64,000 bases of DNA from Castellaniella ginsengisoli (GTDB taxonomy: Bacteria > Pseudomonadota > Gammaproteobacteria > Burkholderiales > Burkholderiaceae_B), in NCBI RefSeq assembly GCF_039523235.1, contig NZ_BAAAEX010000008.1, one strand, 5' to 3'. Below the pieces are notes generated by a model. The model was not told the DNA's origin. It made no database searches and saw only the letters and a program-made list of their open reading frames with translations. The position numbers were made by a program, and so were the translations under genes. Shown here one piece after another: positions 1 to 8,303 of this stretch (within the stretch, counting starts at the first letter, position 1; every line of letters starts with the position of its first letter).

Positions 1-553
1 GGACGCAGTCCAGGGGAGCCGCCAGCCCGTGCATGCGGCTGGCCTTGAGGATGTCGAAGCGGATCTGCCCGAGCACGAACCGGGAAGCCTCCGTCATCAG
101 CCGCGTGCCCAGTTCGACCAGCAGGTCCAGGCTGCCGAACGACAACCGCTCCACGCCATGAGCTGCGGCGATGCGGTCCAGCGCCCGGATCCCGGCGGCG
201 GACTCGATCACCGGCAGCAGGGGCTTGCCCGCCCCGGAGACGATGTAGACGTGTTCCGCGGTCTGGGCCTTGGGCAGGACGATGCCCGCCACCGACGGCA
301 GCGACCGGCACAGGGCCAGGTCGTCCTCGAACCAGGGCGTGGTGCCGTCGTTGATGCGGACCCACAGCCGGTCGCCGGGATGGGCCGCCACATGGCGCGC
401 CAGCGCATCGCGCGCACCGGCCTTGGCTTCGGGCGCGACGGAGTCCTCCAGGTCGACGATCACGGCATCCGCGCCGCTGGCAACCGCCTTGGAAATGCGC
501 TCCGGCCGGCTGGCAGGAACGAACAGCGCCGAGCGCATCAGTGTGTCAGGCAT
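1..553 (-). CDS. HpcH/HpaI aldolase / citrate lyase beta (CitE)-like protein, 3' end outside window
   Basis: Reading leftwards from an ATG at 553, an open frame of 184 codons runs off the left edge, so the C-terminus is missing. The start MRSALFVPASRPERI, then VIVDLEDSVAPEAK, a glycine-rich strand with VRIND, IVLPKAQT and VIESAAGI follow the order seen in CitE-like TIM-barrel lyases, which cleave or form C-C bonds of acyl-CoA esters (citryl-, malyl- or methylmalyl-CoA) with a divalent metal. A GGGAG ribosome-binding site sits 6 nt before the ATG. It lies 108 nt downstream of an enoyl-CoA hydratase gene on the same strand, which suggests a shared acyl-CoA degradation role. The exact substrate cannot be told. 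Confidence 0.88.
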   Translation of the reverse strand, partial: MPDTLMRSALFVPASRPERISKAVASGADAVIVDLEDSVAPEAKAGARDALARHVAAHPGDRLWVRINDGTTPWFEDDLALCRSLPSVAGIVLPKAQTAEHVYIVSGAGKPLLPVIESAAGIRALDRIAAAHGVERLSFGSLDLLVELGTRLMTEASRFVLGQIRFDILKASRMHGLAAPLDCV

Positions 554-661
554 GGCAATCTCCCTTGCGTTTCGGGCCGGGCCCGGTTCCCCTTGCCATG
601 ATATCGGCAAACGCCGCCGACGCGGGGCAAGAGCCGCCGGACGCACGAAAAATCGCGGTCT

Positions 662-1429
662 TCACTTGCCCTTCCAGACCGGCGGACGCTTCTCGGCGAA
701 GGCGGTCGCCCCCTCGCGGGCGTCTTCCGAGGTGAAAATATGGGCGATCAGGGGGCGCTGGCGCTCGAACATTTCGTCCGGGCGCCAACTGCGCGATTGC
801 GCAACGATGGACTTGGCCGTGCGCACCGCGAGCGGGCCGTTGGCGGCGATCATGCGCGCCAGGGCCAGCGCTTCGTCCAGCGCGGCGCCGGGCTCGGCCA
901 GCCGGTTGACCAGGCCCAACTGGTGCAGGCGCTCGGCGCCGAGCGCCTCGCCCGTCAGCACGGCCTCCATGGCCACGTGATAGGGAATGCGCGAAGGCAG
1001 GCGCAACATGCCGCCCGACCCCGGCACCAGGCCGCGCCGGACCTCGGGCAGGCCGAAGCGGGCGTCGCGAGCCGCCACCACCAGATCGCAGGCCAGCACC
1101 AGTTCGCAACCGCCGGCCAGCGCATAACCCTCGACCGCGGCGATCAGCGGCTTGGCGGGGGGCTGCTCGCACAGCCCGGCGAAACCGCGCTTGCCCACGT
1201 AAGGGCGCTGGCCGGTCGCGGCAAACGCCTTCAGGTCCATGCCCGAGCAGAAATTCCCGCCCGATCCGGTGAGCACCCCCAGGCGCAGCTCCGGGTCGCT
1301 GTCCAGCGTCTCCAGGGCCGCGGCCAGGGCCTGCGCGGTTTCCAGGTTGATCGCATTGCGCGCCTGGGGCCGATTGAGCTGCATGACCAGCACCTCGCCC
1401 AGGCGCTGCACGTCGAGACAATCGCTCAT
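662..1429 (-). CDS. Enoyl-CoA hydratase/isomerase (crotonase family)
   Basis: A 255-residue crotonase-fold protein that probably hydrates a trans-2-enoyl-CoA. The oxyanion-hole stretch FCSGMDLKAFA is at about 60-70. The two usual catalytic glutamates are visible as Glu109 (GGCEL) and Glu129 (GLPEV), 20 residues apart as in rat crotonase. The ATG at 1429 is preferred over upstream starts because a GGAG lies 6 nt before it and the family's N-terminus fits (SDCLDVQRLGEVLVMQLNRP). It is divergent from glyQ and points towards the CitE-like gene. It could also be an isomerase; the family name is secure but the substrate is not. Confidence 0.9.
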   Translation of the reverse strand: MSDCLDVQRLGEVLVMQLNRPQARNAINLETAQALAAALETLDSDPELRLGVLTGSGGNFCSGMDLKAFAATGQRPYVGKRGFAGLCEQPPAKPLIAAVEGYALAGGCELVLACDLVVAARDARFGLPEVRRGLVPGSGGMLRLPSRIPYHVAMEAVLTGEALGAERLHQLGLVNRLAEPGAALDEALALARMIAANGPLAVRTAKSIVAQSRSWRPDEMFERQRPLIAHIFTSEDAREGATAFAEKRPPVWKGK

Positions 1430-1532
1430 GTTTTCTCCGAAAAAAGAGAAGTGGATAAAATGGCCCTTCCGGACACGGCCCAAGCCATGCCCGTCGGACG
1501 ACACAACCTTCGCGGGCACTCCCCGCCACGCC

Positions 1533-2426
1533 ATGCTCACATTCCAACAACTGATTTTATCGCTCCAGCAATATTGGGATCGCCAGGGGTGCGCCCTGCT
1601 GCAGCCCTACGACATGGAAGTCGGGGCCGGCACGTCGCACACCGCCACGTTCCTGCGCGCCATCGGCCCGGAGCCCTGGCGCGCGGCCTACGTGCAGCCC
1701 TCGCGCCGCCCGAAGGACGGGCGCTACGGCGAAAACCCCAACCGGCTGCAGCATTATTACCAGTTCCAGGTGGTGCTCAAGCCGGCGCCGCTCGATATCC
1801 TGGATCTGTATATCGGTTCGTTGCGCGCGCTGGGCATCGACCCGCAGCAGCACGACATCCGCTTCGTCGAGGACGACTGGGAAAACCCCACGCTGGGCGC
1901 CTGGGGCCTGGGCTGGGAGGTCTGGCTCAACGGCATGGAAGTCACCCAGTTCACCTACTTCCAGCAGGTCGGCGGGCTGGACTGCAACCCGACCATGGGC
2001 GAGATCACCTACGGCCTCGAACGCCTGGCCATGTACCTGCAAGGCGTGGAATCGGTCTACGACCTGGTCTGGACCCAAGGGCCCGACGGCACGCCCGTGT
2101 ACTACCGCGACGTGTTCCACCAGAACGAGGTCGAGCAATCCACCTACAACTTCGAAATCGCCTCCACCGCCATGCTGTTCGCCCACTTCAACGACTACGA
2201 GGCCGAGGCCAAGCGCCTGATCGAAGTCCCGCTCGCCCTGCCCGCCTACGAGGCCACCCTCAAGGCCGCGCACACCTTCAACCTGCTGGATGCGCGCGGC
2301 GCCATCAGCGTCACCGAGCGCGCCACCTACATCGGCCGCATCCGCACCCTGTCCCGCGCCGTGGCGCAGGCCTATTACGATGCGCGCGAACGCCTGGGCT
2401 TCCCGATGCTGCGGGAGGTCGCGTGA
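1533..2426 (+). CDS. glyQ: Glycine--tRNA ligase alpha subunit
   Basis: The 297-residue catalytic subunit of the heterotetrameric (alpha2beta2) bacterial glycyl-tRNA synthetase, which charges tRNA-Gly in the cytoplasm. The start MLTFQQLILSLQQYW, the block GCALLQPYDMEVGAGT, and VQPSRRPKDGRYGENPNR are hallmark class II synthetase motifs of this subunit, and the length is typical. The frame is open further upstream, but the ATG at 1533 gives the family N-terminus. It is followed directly by glyS (2 nt gap, or overlap if a GTG start is used), as is usual for the pair. Confidence 0.97.
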   Translation: MLTFQQLILSLQQYWDRQGCALLQPYDMEVGAGTSHTATFLRAIGPEPWRAAYVQPSRRPKDGRYGENPNRLQHYYQFQVVLKPAPLDILDLYIGSLRALGIDPQQHDIRFVEDDWENPTLGAWGLGWEVWLNGMEVTQFTYFQQVGGLDCNPTMGEITYGLERLAMYLQGVESVYDLVWTQGPDGTPVYYRDVFHQNEVEQSTYNFEIASTAMLFAHFNDYEAEAKRLIEVPLALPAYEATLKAAHTFNLLDARGAISVTERATYIGRIRTLSRAVAQAYYDARERLGFPMLREVA

Positions 2427-2428
2427 CC

Positions 2429-4573
2429 ATGAGCACGAATCCCGACATCCGCCCGCTGATCATCGAACTGGTCACCGAAGAGCTTCCTCCCAAGGCGCTG
2501 AACGCCCTGGGCCAGGCCTTCGCCGAAGGCATCCGCAAGACGCTCGGCGCGCTCGGCCTGCTGGCAGACGCCGGCGACGGCGTCGCCTATGCCACGCCCC
2601 GCCGGCTGGCCGTGCGGCTGGACGCCGTCCTGGGCCAGGCGCCCGACCAGGCCTACGCAGAAAAACTCATGCCCGCCGCCATCGGCCTGGACGCTGCGGG
2701 CGCGCCCACCCCCGCCCTGCTGAAAAAGCTCCAGGCCAAGGGCCTGGGGCACCTGGGCGCGGCCGACCTGGCCCGCCGCCACGACGGCAAACAGGAGGTG
2801 CTCTATGCGGAAGGCACCGCGCCGGGCGCCCGGCTGGCCGACGGCCTGCAGCAGGCCCTGGACTACGCCATCACCCACCTGCCCATCCCCAAGGTCATGC
2901 AGTACCAGTTGGCCGATGGCCGCAGCAGCGTGAAATTCGTCCGCCCCGCCCAGCGCCTGCTGGCCTTGTGGGGCGCGGACATCGTGCCCGTACGCGCCCT
3001 GGGCCTGGAAGCCGGCCGGCTCACCCTCGGCCACCGCTTCCTGGATGCCGGCCCGCTGAGCATCGAATCGGCCGGAACCTGGGCAGACCGCCTGGCCGCC
3101 GAAGGCCGCGTGGTGCCGTCCTTCGCCGAACGGCGCGCGCTCATCGCCCGGCAACTGGCCGAAGCCTCGGCCTCGGTGGGCGCCACCATCGGCCAGGACC
3201 CCGAAGTCGAAGCCTTGCTCGACGAAGTCACCGCCCTGGTCGAATACCCCACGGTCTACGTCGGAGCCTTCGAGGAGGCCTTCCTGGCCGTGCCGCCGGA
3301 ATGCCTGATCCTGACGATGCGGCTGAACCAGAAGTACTTTCCCCTGTTCGAGCCGGCCACGGGCGCGCTGACCCATCGATTCCTGATCGTCAGCAACATG
3401 CGGCCCGCCGATCCGGCCCACATCATCCAGGGCAACCAGCGCGTGGTGCGCCCGCGCCTGGCCGACGCGCAGTTCTTCTACCAGACCGACCTGAAGACGC
3501 CGCTGGCCGACCGCGTGGCCGATCTCGCCGACAGCGTCTACCACAACAAGCTCGGCACCCAGTTGCAACGGACCGAGCGTGTGCGCAAAGTAGCCCGCTG
3601 GCTGGCGCCGCTGCTGGGCGGCGAGCCCCTGGTGGCCGCCCGCGCCGCCATGCTGGCCCACGCCGACCTCGGAACCCAGATGGTGGGCGAATTCCCGGAG
3701 CTGCAAGGCGTCATGGGCGCCTACTATGCGGCCCACGACGGCGAACCGCCCGAAGTCGTCCGCGCCCTGCGCGACCAGTACCGCATCCGCCTGGACGAGC
3801 CCGTCACCGCCGCCACGCTCACCGCCACCGTGCTGTTCATGGCCGAACGCGCCGAGACCCTGGTCGGCATCTGGGGCATCGGCCTGGCCCCCACGGGCGA
3901 ACGCGATCCCTACGGCCTGCGCCGCGCGGCCCTGGGTCTGATCAGCGCCTACGAGCAGCTCACGGCCGGCGGCCAACTGCAGGCCAGCCAGGATTCCCCC
4001 GCGCGCCTGTCCGCTCTGCTGGAGCAGGCGGCGGACGTCTTTCCCCCCGGCACGCTCGCCAAGGGCACGGTCGAGGCCGTGCTGGACTTCGTCTACGAGC
4101 GCTGCCGCAACCAGTTGGCCGCCGATTTCGACCGCTCGGCCATCGACGCGGTGCTGGCCCTGCGCCCGCCGCTGCATCAGGTCGCCGCACGCGTCCAGGC
4201 CTGCGAGCGGTTCGCCACGCTGCCCGAGGCCGAATCCCTGGCCGCCGCCAACAAGCGCGTCAGCAACCTGCTCAAGAAAGCCGGCGACGTTCAACCCGCG
4301 TTCGACCCGGCGCTGCTGGCCGAACCGGCCGAGCGCCAACTGGCCGACGTCATCGCCCGCCTCGAACCCCAGGCCACGGCCCAGCTTCAGGCCGGCGACT
4401 TCACCGCCAGCCTGGCCACCCTGGCCCAGGCGCGCGGCGCCGTCGATGCGTTCTTCACCGACGTCATGGTCATGGCCGAAGACCCCGGCGTACGGTCCAA
4501 CCGCCTGGCCCTGCTGCGCTCCCTGCACGCCTTGATGAACCAGGTGGCCGACCTGTCGAGGCTTGCCAGGTGA
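2429..4573 (+). CDS. glyS: Glycine--tRNA ligase beta subunit
   Basis: The 714-residue beta subunit of glycyl-tRNA synthetase, which supplies tRNA recognition. The N-terminus LIIELVTEELPPKAL, the central VPPECLILTMRLNQKYFPL, the HD-like segment LAHADLGTQMVGEFPELQG and the GERDPYGLRR block are characteristic; the C-terminal anticodon-binding helices follow. The ATG at 2429 is used; a GTG at 2423 overlapping the glyQ stop is a possible alternative. The last codons overlap gmhB, so translation of the two is probably coupled. Confidence 0.97.
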   Translation: MSTNPDIRPLIIELVTEELPPKALNALGQAFAEGIRKTLGALGLLADAGDGVAYATPRRLAVRLDAVLGQAPDQAYAEKLMPAAIGLDAAGAPTPALLKKLQAKGLGHLGAADLARRHDGKQEVLYAEGTAPGARLADGLQQALDYAITHLPIPKVMQYQLADGRSSVKFVRPAQRLLALWGADIVPVRALGLEAGRLTLGHRFLDAGPLSIESAGTWADRLAAEGRVVPSFAERRALIARQLAEASASVGATIGQDPEVEALLDEVTALVEYPTVYVGAFEEAFLAVPPECLILTMRLNQKYFPLFEPATGALTHRFLIVSNMRPADPAHIIQGNQRVVRPRLADAQFFYQTDLKTPLADRVADLADSVYHNKLGTQLQRTERVRKVARWLAPLLGGEPLVAARAAMLAHADLGTQMVGEFPELQGVMGAYYAAHDGEPPEVVRALRDQYRIRLDEPVTAATLTATVLFMAERAETLVGIWGIGLAPTGERDPYGLRRAALGLISAYEQLTAGGQLQASQDSPARLSALLEQAADVFPPGTLAKGTVEAVLDFVYERCRNQLAADFDRSAIDAVLALRPPLHQVAARVQACERFATLPEAESLAAANKRVSNLLKKAGDVQPAFDPALLAEPAERQLADVIARLEPQATAQLQAGDFTASLATLAQARGAVDAFFTDVMVMAEDPGVRSNRLALLRSLHALMNQVADLSRLAR

Positions 4574-5124
4574 AGCTCATCATCCTGGACCGCGACGGGG
4601 TCATCAACCACGACAGCGACGCCTACATCAAGTCGCCGGAAGAGTGGATACCGATCCCCGGCAGCCCGGAGGCCATCGGCCGCCTCAGCCAGGCCGGCTG
4701 GCGCGTGGTCGTGGCCACCAACCAGTCCGGCGTCGCCCGGGGCCTGTTCACCATGGAGACTCTGGGCGCGATCCACGCCCGGATGCGGCAGGTGGTGGCC
4801 GACGCGGGCGGGCGCATCGACGCCATTTTCTGCTGCACCCACGGCCCGGACGAAGGCTGCGGCTGCCGCAAGCCTCTGCCCGGCATGCTGCGCGACATCG
4901 CCCAGCGCCTGGACGTGCACCTGGACGGCATCCCGCTGGTGGGCGACAGCCTGCGCGACCTGCAGGCCGCCGCCGCCGCCCACTGTTCCCCCTGGCTGGT
5001 CCTGACCGGCAAGGGCGAAAAGACCTGGAAGACCGCGGGCTCCCGCGGCGAACTGCCGGCCGGCACCCAGGTCTGCGACGACCTGGCCGCCGTGGCCGAT
5101 ACCCTGCTGAAGGCTGTTCCATGA
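4570..5124 (+). CDS. gmhB: D-glycero-beta-D-manno-heptose 1,7-bisphosphate 7-phosphatase
   Basis: A 184-residue HAD phosphatase that removes the 7-phosphate from heptose bisphosphate on the way to ADP-heptose for the LPS inner core. The HAD nucleophile pair is Asp7/Asp9 in LDRDGVI. The structural zinc site is visible as Cys89, His91, Cys97 and Cys99 (CTHGPDEGCGC), and GDSLRD near 125-130 carries the last metal-binding Asp. The GTG start overlaps the glyS stop (GTGA), and the stop overlaps the next ATG. The related histidinol-phosphate phosphatase HisB-N is an alternative, but no his genes are near. Confidence 0.93.
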   Translation: MKLIILDRDGVINHDSDAYIKSPEEWIPIPGSPEAIGRLSQAGWRVVVATNQSGVARGLFTMETLGAIHARMRQVVADAGGRIDAIFCCTHGPDEGCGCRKPLPGMLRDIAQRLDVHLDGIPLVGDSLRDLQAAAAAHCSPWLVLTGKGEKTWKTAGSRGELPAGTQVCDDLAAVADTLLKAVP

Positions 5125-5852
5125 TCCATCTGCGCTCCGCGCTCTACATGACCTTCCTGGTCGTGACGGTGATTCCCTACGCCCTGTGCTGCGTGCTGTG
5201 GGCGCCGCTGCCCCTGTCCTGGCGCTACCGGCTGACCCTGGGCTGGCCGCGCCTGGCGCTGTGGGGGGCCCGCTGGATCCTCGGCATGCGCTATCAGGCG
5301 CAAGGTCTGGAGCACCTGCCCGCCCAAGGGCCGGCCATCATCCTGTCCAAGCACCAGTCCGCCTGGGAGACCCTGTATTTCGCGGTCAAACTGCCGCGCG
5401 ACGTGGTCTTCGTCTACAAGAAGGAACTGCACCGCGTGCCCTTCTTCGGCTGGAGCCTGGCATTGCTCAGCATGATTCCCATCGACCGCACCAAAGGCAA
5501 GGAATCCTTCGACCAGGTCGTGAAAATCGGCAGCCAGCGCCTCGAAGAGGGCCGCTGGCCTGTCCTGTTTCCCGAAGGCACGCGGGTGGCGCCCGGCCAG
5601 GTCGGCCGCTACAAGCAAGGCGGCGCGCTGCTGGCCTGCCGCACCGGCGTACCGGTGATCCCGGTCGCCCACAACGCCGGCGAATGCTGGCCGCGCAATG
5701 CCTTCCTGAAAACGCCGGGGCTGGTGACCGTCTCCTTCGGCCCCGCCATCGATCCGGCGGGCCACACGCCGACTTCATTGAACGATGCCGTACGCGACTG
5801 GATCGAGGCCGAGATGCGGCGTCTCAATCCCGAGCGCTATGCCGGCCGCTGA
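5121..5852 (+). CDS. 1-acyl-sn-glycerol-3-phosphate acyltransferase (PlsC family)
   Basis: A 243-residue membrane-associated acyltransferase that probably transfers an acyl group to lysophosphatidate in phospholipid synthesis. An N-terminal hydrophobic segment spans about 8-30. The catalytic box reads H78-Q-S-A-W-E83, an HX4E form rather than the usual HX4D. The substrate-binding box FPEGTR is at 150-155, and VPVIPVAHNAG matches motif IV. It starts in an ATGA overlap with gmhB. The HX4E box is seen in a subgroup of the family, so the exact acyl acceptor is less certain than the fold. Confidence 0.88.
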   Translation: MIHLRSALYMTFLVVTVIPYALCCVLWAPLPLSWRYRLTLGWPRLALWGARWILGMRYQAQGLEHLPAQGPAIILSKHQSAWETLYFAVKLPRDVVFVYKKELHRVPFFGWSLALLSMIPIDRTKGKESFDQVVKIGSQRLEEGRWPVLFPEGTRVAPGQVGRYKQGGALLACRTGVPVIPVAHNAGECWPRNAFLKTPGLVTVSFGPAIDPAGHTPTSLNDAVRDWIEAEMRRLNPERYAGR

Positions 5853-6762
5853 GCCCCGCCAGCTCGACCTGTTCGGCCTCGCCGATACGCCGGCCCGCCT
5901 TCCCGCAACCGGCCCCGGCCCGCAGCCCGAACGCCCGGCGGCCTACGAACCGTTCCCCGCGGATGGCCGGCGCCGGACGCCCGCCGCGCCGCCCCCCGCG
6001 CCCCCTCCGTCGCTGCCGCCCGGCGCGCGCTGGCAAACCCTGGATCTGGATGGCTGGATACTGGGCTATGCGCTGCGCCGGGCGCGCCGCAAGACCATCG
6101 GGCTGCACATCCGCGACACCGGCCTGGCGATCCAGGCCCCTGCCTGGGCGACGCGCGCCCAGATCGAAGAAGCCATCCGCCATAAAACGGCCTGGATCCG
6201 GAGCAAGCTCGCGGACCGCGACCGACGGCTGGAGCAACTGGCCTTGCAAGCCAGCCAATGGCGGCACGGCGGCCGCATCCCCTACCTGGGCATGGCCATC
6301 GAACTGCGGCTGGACGGCGCCCAGGCGGCCCGCTACGAGGGCGATCCGGCCGCGCCGGCAGACGGCGACCGGCTGTTCCTGCCGCTGCCCGAGGGGGCCG
6401 ATGCCGGCCGCATCCAGGAACGCGCCCAGGCCTGGCTGCAAACCCGCGCCCGGACCGATTTCGAGGCACGCCTGCGGCGCTGCCTGGCGCAGGCGGGGCA
6501 GACCATCGCCGGCTGGGGGCTTTCGTCCGCGCAAGGCCGGTGGGGTTCGTGCACCAGCAGCCGGCGCATCCGCCTGAACTGGCGCCTGATCCATTTCGCT
6601 CCCAGCCTGATCGACTACGTGATCGCCCACGAAGTCGCCCATCTGAAGGAAATGAACCACGGGCCGGGCTTCTGGCGCGAAGTGGAGCGCCTGTGCCCGG
6701 ACTTCCGCGCCGCGCGCGACACGCTGCGCCGCCAGCCGCCGGACACTTTGCCGCTGATCTGA
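5839..6762 (+). CDS. YgjP-like (DUF45/M48-type) zinc metallopeptidase domain protein
   Basis: A 307-residue protein with a Pro/Ala-rich, probably disordered first 75 residues, then a YgjP-like domain. The C-terminal zinc motif reads H264-E-V-A-H268 followed by an Asn-His-Gly and GFW, the arrangement of DUF45 proteins; WGSCTSSRRIRLNWRLIHFAP is the typical preceding strand. It is cytoplasmic by lack of signal peptide. The ATG at 5839 lies 14 nt inside the acyltransferase gene, so translation is coupled. Its substrate is unknown in this family; the domain call is firm and the peptidase activity is inferred. Confidence 0.87.
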   Translation: MPAAEPRQLDLFGLADTPARLPATGPGPQPERPAAYEPFPADGRRRTPAAPPPAPPPSLPPGARWQTLDLDGWILGYALRRARRKTIGLHIRDTGLAIQAPAWATRAQIEEAIRHKTAWIRSKLADRDRRLEQLALQASQWRHGGRIPYLGMAIELRLDGAQAARYEGDPAAPADGDRLFLPLPEGADAGRIQERAQAWLQTRARTDFEARLRRCLAQAGQTIAGWGLSSAQGRWGSCTSSRRIRLNWRLIHFAPSLIDYVIAHEVAHLKEMNHGPGFWREVERLCPDFRAARDTLRRQPPDTLPLI

Positions 6763-6840
6763 GGCGGAACCGGCGGCCGGGCGCCGAAAAATGCGTATGA
6801 TGGTGTGATCGAATCGATTGCACGAGCGGAGGATCCCATC

Positions 6841-7236
6841 ATGCGCCTGCTACACACTATGTTGCGCGTCGGCAACCTGGACCGTTCCCTGATGTTCTAT
6901 ACGGAAACCCTGGGCATGCGGCTGCTGCGCCGCAAGGACTACCCGGAGGGCCGCTTCACCCTGGCCTTCGTCGGCTACCAGGACGAGGCCGATGGCGCCG
7001 TCATCGAGCTGACCCATAACTGGGACACCGACCGCTACGAGATCGGGACGGGCTATGGCCACATCGCCATCGAGGTCGAGGACGCCTATGACACCTGCGC
7101 CACCATCAAGTCGCGCGGCGGCCTGGTGGTGCGCGAAGCCGGCCCCATGAAACACGGCAGCACCGTGATCGCCTTCGTCGAGGACCCCGACGGCTACAAG
7201 ATCGAGCTGATCCAGCGCGCGGGCCGCGAAGATTAG
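6841..7236 (+). CDS. gloA: Lactoylglutathione lyase (glyoxalase I)
   Basis: A 131-residue glyoxalase I that isomerises the methylglyoxal-glutathione hemithioacetal to S-lactoylglutathione. All four metal ligands known from the E. coli nickel enzyme fall at the same residue numbers: His5, Glu56, His74 and Glu122. Their presence, the length and the start MRLLHTMLRVGNLDRS make the call secure. A GGAGG ribosome-binding site precedes the ATG; an in-frame upstream ATG at 6805 has no comparable site. It ends just before a tandem hairpin repeat that probably serves as its terminator. Confidence 0.97.
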   Translation: MRLLHTMLRVGNLDRSLMFYTETLGMRLLRRKDYPEGRFTLAFVGYQDEADGAVIELTHNWDTDRYEIGTGYGHIAIEVEDAYDTCATIKSRGGLVVREAGPMKHGSTVIAFVEDPDGYKIELIQRAGRED

Positions 7237-7239
7237 CAA

Positions 7240-7408
7240 GGGCCCCCCACGCTGCGCAGCGTGCCGCTGCTTGCTGCCCCCCAAGGGGGCGCTTTTTGCC
7301 TGGGGGCGGCCCGGCGGCAAAAAAGGGCCCCCACGCTGCGCAGCGTGCCGCTGCTTGCTGCCCCCCAAGGGGGCGCTTTTTGCCTGGGGACGGCCCGGCG
7401 GCAAAAAA
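7240..7408. repeat. Two tandem copies of an ~85-bp GC-rich hairpin repeat (possible bidirectional terminator)
   Basis: Copies at 7240-7324 and 7325-7408 are nearly identical, and the first bases of a third unit follow. Each unit holds a perfect 14-bp palindrome (ACGCTGCGCAGCGT), a hairpin GCCCCC-AA-GGGGGC followed by a T-run, and a second hairpin TTTTTGCC/GGCAAAAA around a G/C-rich 15-nt loop. The array fills the gap between convergent gloA and rsmA, so terminator function is likely. A diverged relative lies at 20200-20270. No coding sequence fits here. Confidence 0.85.
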
Positions 7409-7447
7409 GGGCCCCCTCGCCGCGCACTTGCCGCCCCAGAAGAGGTT

Positions 7448-8302
7448 TCAGGCCGTGGGCGTCACGCCGGCGGCGGCCAAGGCATCGGCCATGTCCATGA
7501 ATTGCGCCACCGACAATTCCTGGGGCCGCGCCGTCGGCGCCACCCCCAGGGCATCCCAGTCCAGCCATTCGGCCCAGGCGCCCAGGCTGCCCCGGATCAT
7601 CTTGCGGCGCTGCTCGAAGACGCGCGCCACCAGCCGCTCGAAGATCCGCGCATCATGCGGCTGGCGCAGCGCGTCTTGCGCCAGCGGACGCATGCGCACC
7701 ACGGCCGACATCACGCGCGGCGGGGGATCGAAGGCCTCGGGCGGCACGTCGAACAAGTGCGTCATCCGGTAGCGCGCCTGGAGCATGACGGACAGCCGCC
7801 CATACTGGCTGTCGCCGGGACGGGCCACCATGCGGTCGATGACCTCGCGCTGCAGCATGAAATGCTGGTCGCGGACGCGGTCCGCGCAGTGCAGCAAATG
7901 GAACAGCAGGGGACTGGAGATGTTGTAGGGCAGGTTGCCCACCACGCGCAGCCGGACGGCCTGGCCCGATGCCGCATCGGCGGCGGGCAGCAATGCGCCG
8001 AAATCCACGGTCAGCGCGTCGGCCTCGATCACCCGCAGGCGGTCTTCGCTCCAGCGGCTGCGCAGCCGCCCGGCCAGATCCCGATCCAGCTCGACCACCG
8101 TCAGCCGCTCCAGCCGGTCCAGCAACGGCGCGGTCAGCGCCGAGAGCCCCGGGCCGATCTCGACCACGGCGTCGCCGGGCTGGGGGTCGATGGCGCGCAC
8201 GATGGCATCCACCACCGACTCGTCGGCCAGAAAATGCTGGCCGAAGCGCTTGCGCGCCTGATGCGCGCCCCCTGAACGGCCCGGCGTTTCCCGATGCTTC
8301 AC
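7448..8302 (-). CDS. rsmA: 16S rRNA (adenine(1518)-N6/adenine(1519)-N6)-dimethyltransferase
   Basis: A 284-residue SAM-dependent methyltransferase that dimethylates two adjacent adenines near the 3' end of 16S rRNA (formerly KsgA). The SAM-binding loop EIGPGLSALT is at 48-57 and the catalytic NLPYNISS at 123-130; KRFGQHFL near 18-24 is the family's N-terminal signature. The start codon is GTG, one nucleotide after the surA stop, with no strong ribosome-binding site, so it is likely translated by coupling with surA. In E. coli pdxA lies between these two genes; here it does not. Confidence 0.96.
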   Translation of the reverse strand: MKHRETPGRSGGAHQARKRFGQHFLADESVVDAIVRAIDPQPGDAVVEIGPGLSALTAPLLDRLERLTVVELDRDLAGRLRSRWSEDRLRVIEADALTVDFGALLPAADAASGQAVRLRVVGNLPYNISSPLLFHLLHCADRVRDQHFMLQREVIDRMVARPGDSQYGRLSVMLQARYRMTHLFDVPPEAFDPPPRVMSAVVRMRPLAQDALRQPHDARIFERLVARVFEQRRKMIRGSLGAWAEWLDWDALGVAPTARPQELSVAQFMDMADALAAAGVTPTA

Positions 8303-8303
8303 G

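Noticed and set aside
1430..1532. T-box or glycine riboswitch before glyQ
   Set aside because: The gap is only about 100 nt, has no T-box core or glycine aptamer pattern, and such elements are not expected for glyQ in this group.
2375..4528. 717-codon open frame antisense to glyS
   Set aside because: GC-rich codon use leaves the opposite strand open; its product is low-complexity and matches no family, while glyS is certain.
7261..7500. Small open frames inside the 7240 repeat
   Set aside because: They arise from the 85-bp repeat unit being read twice, with no ribosome-binding site or family match.
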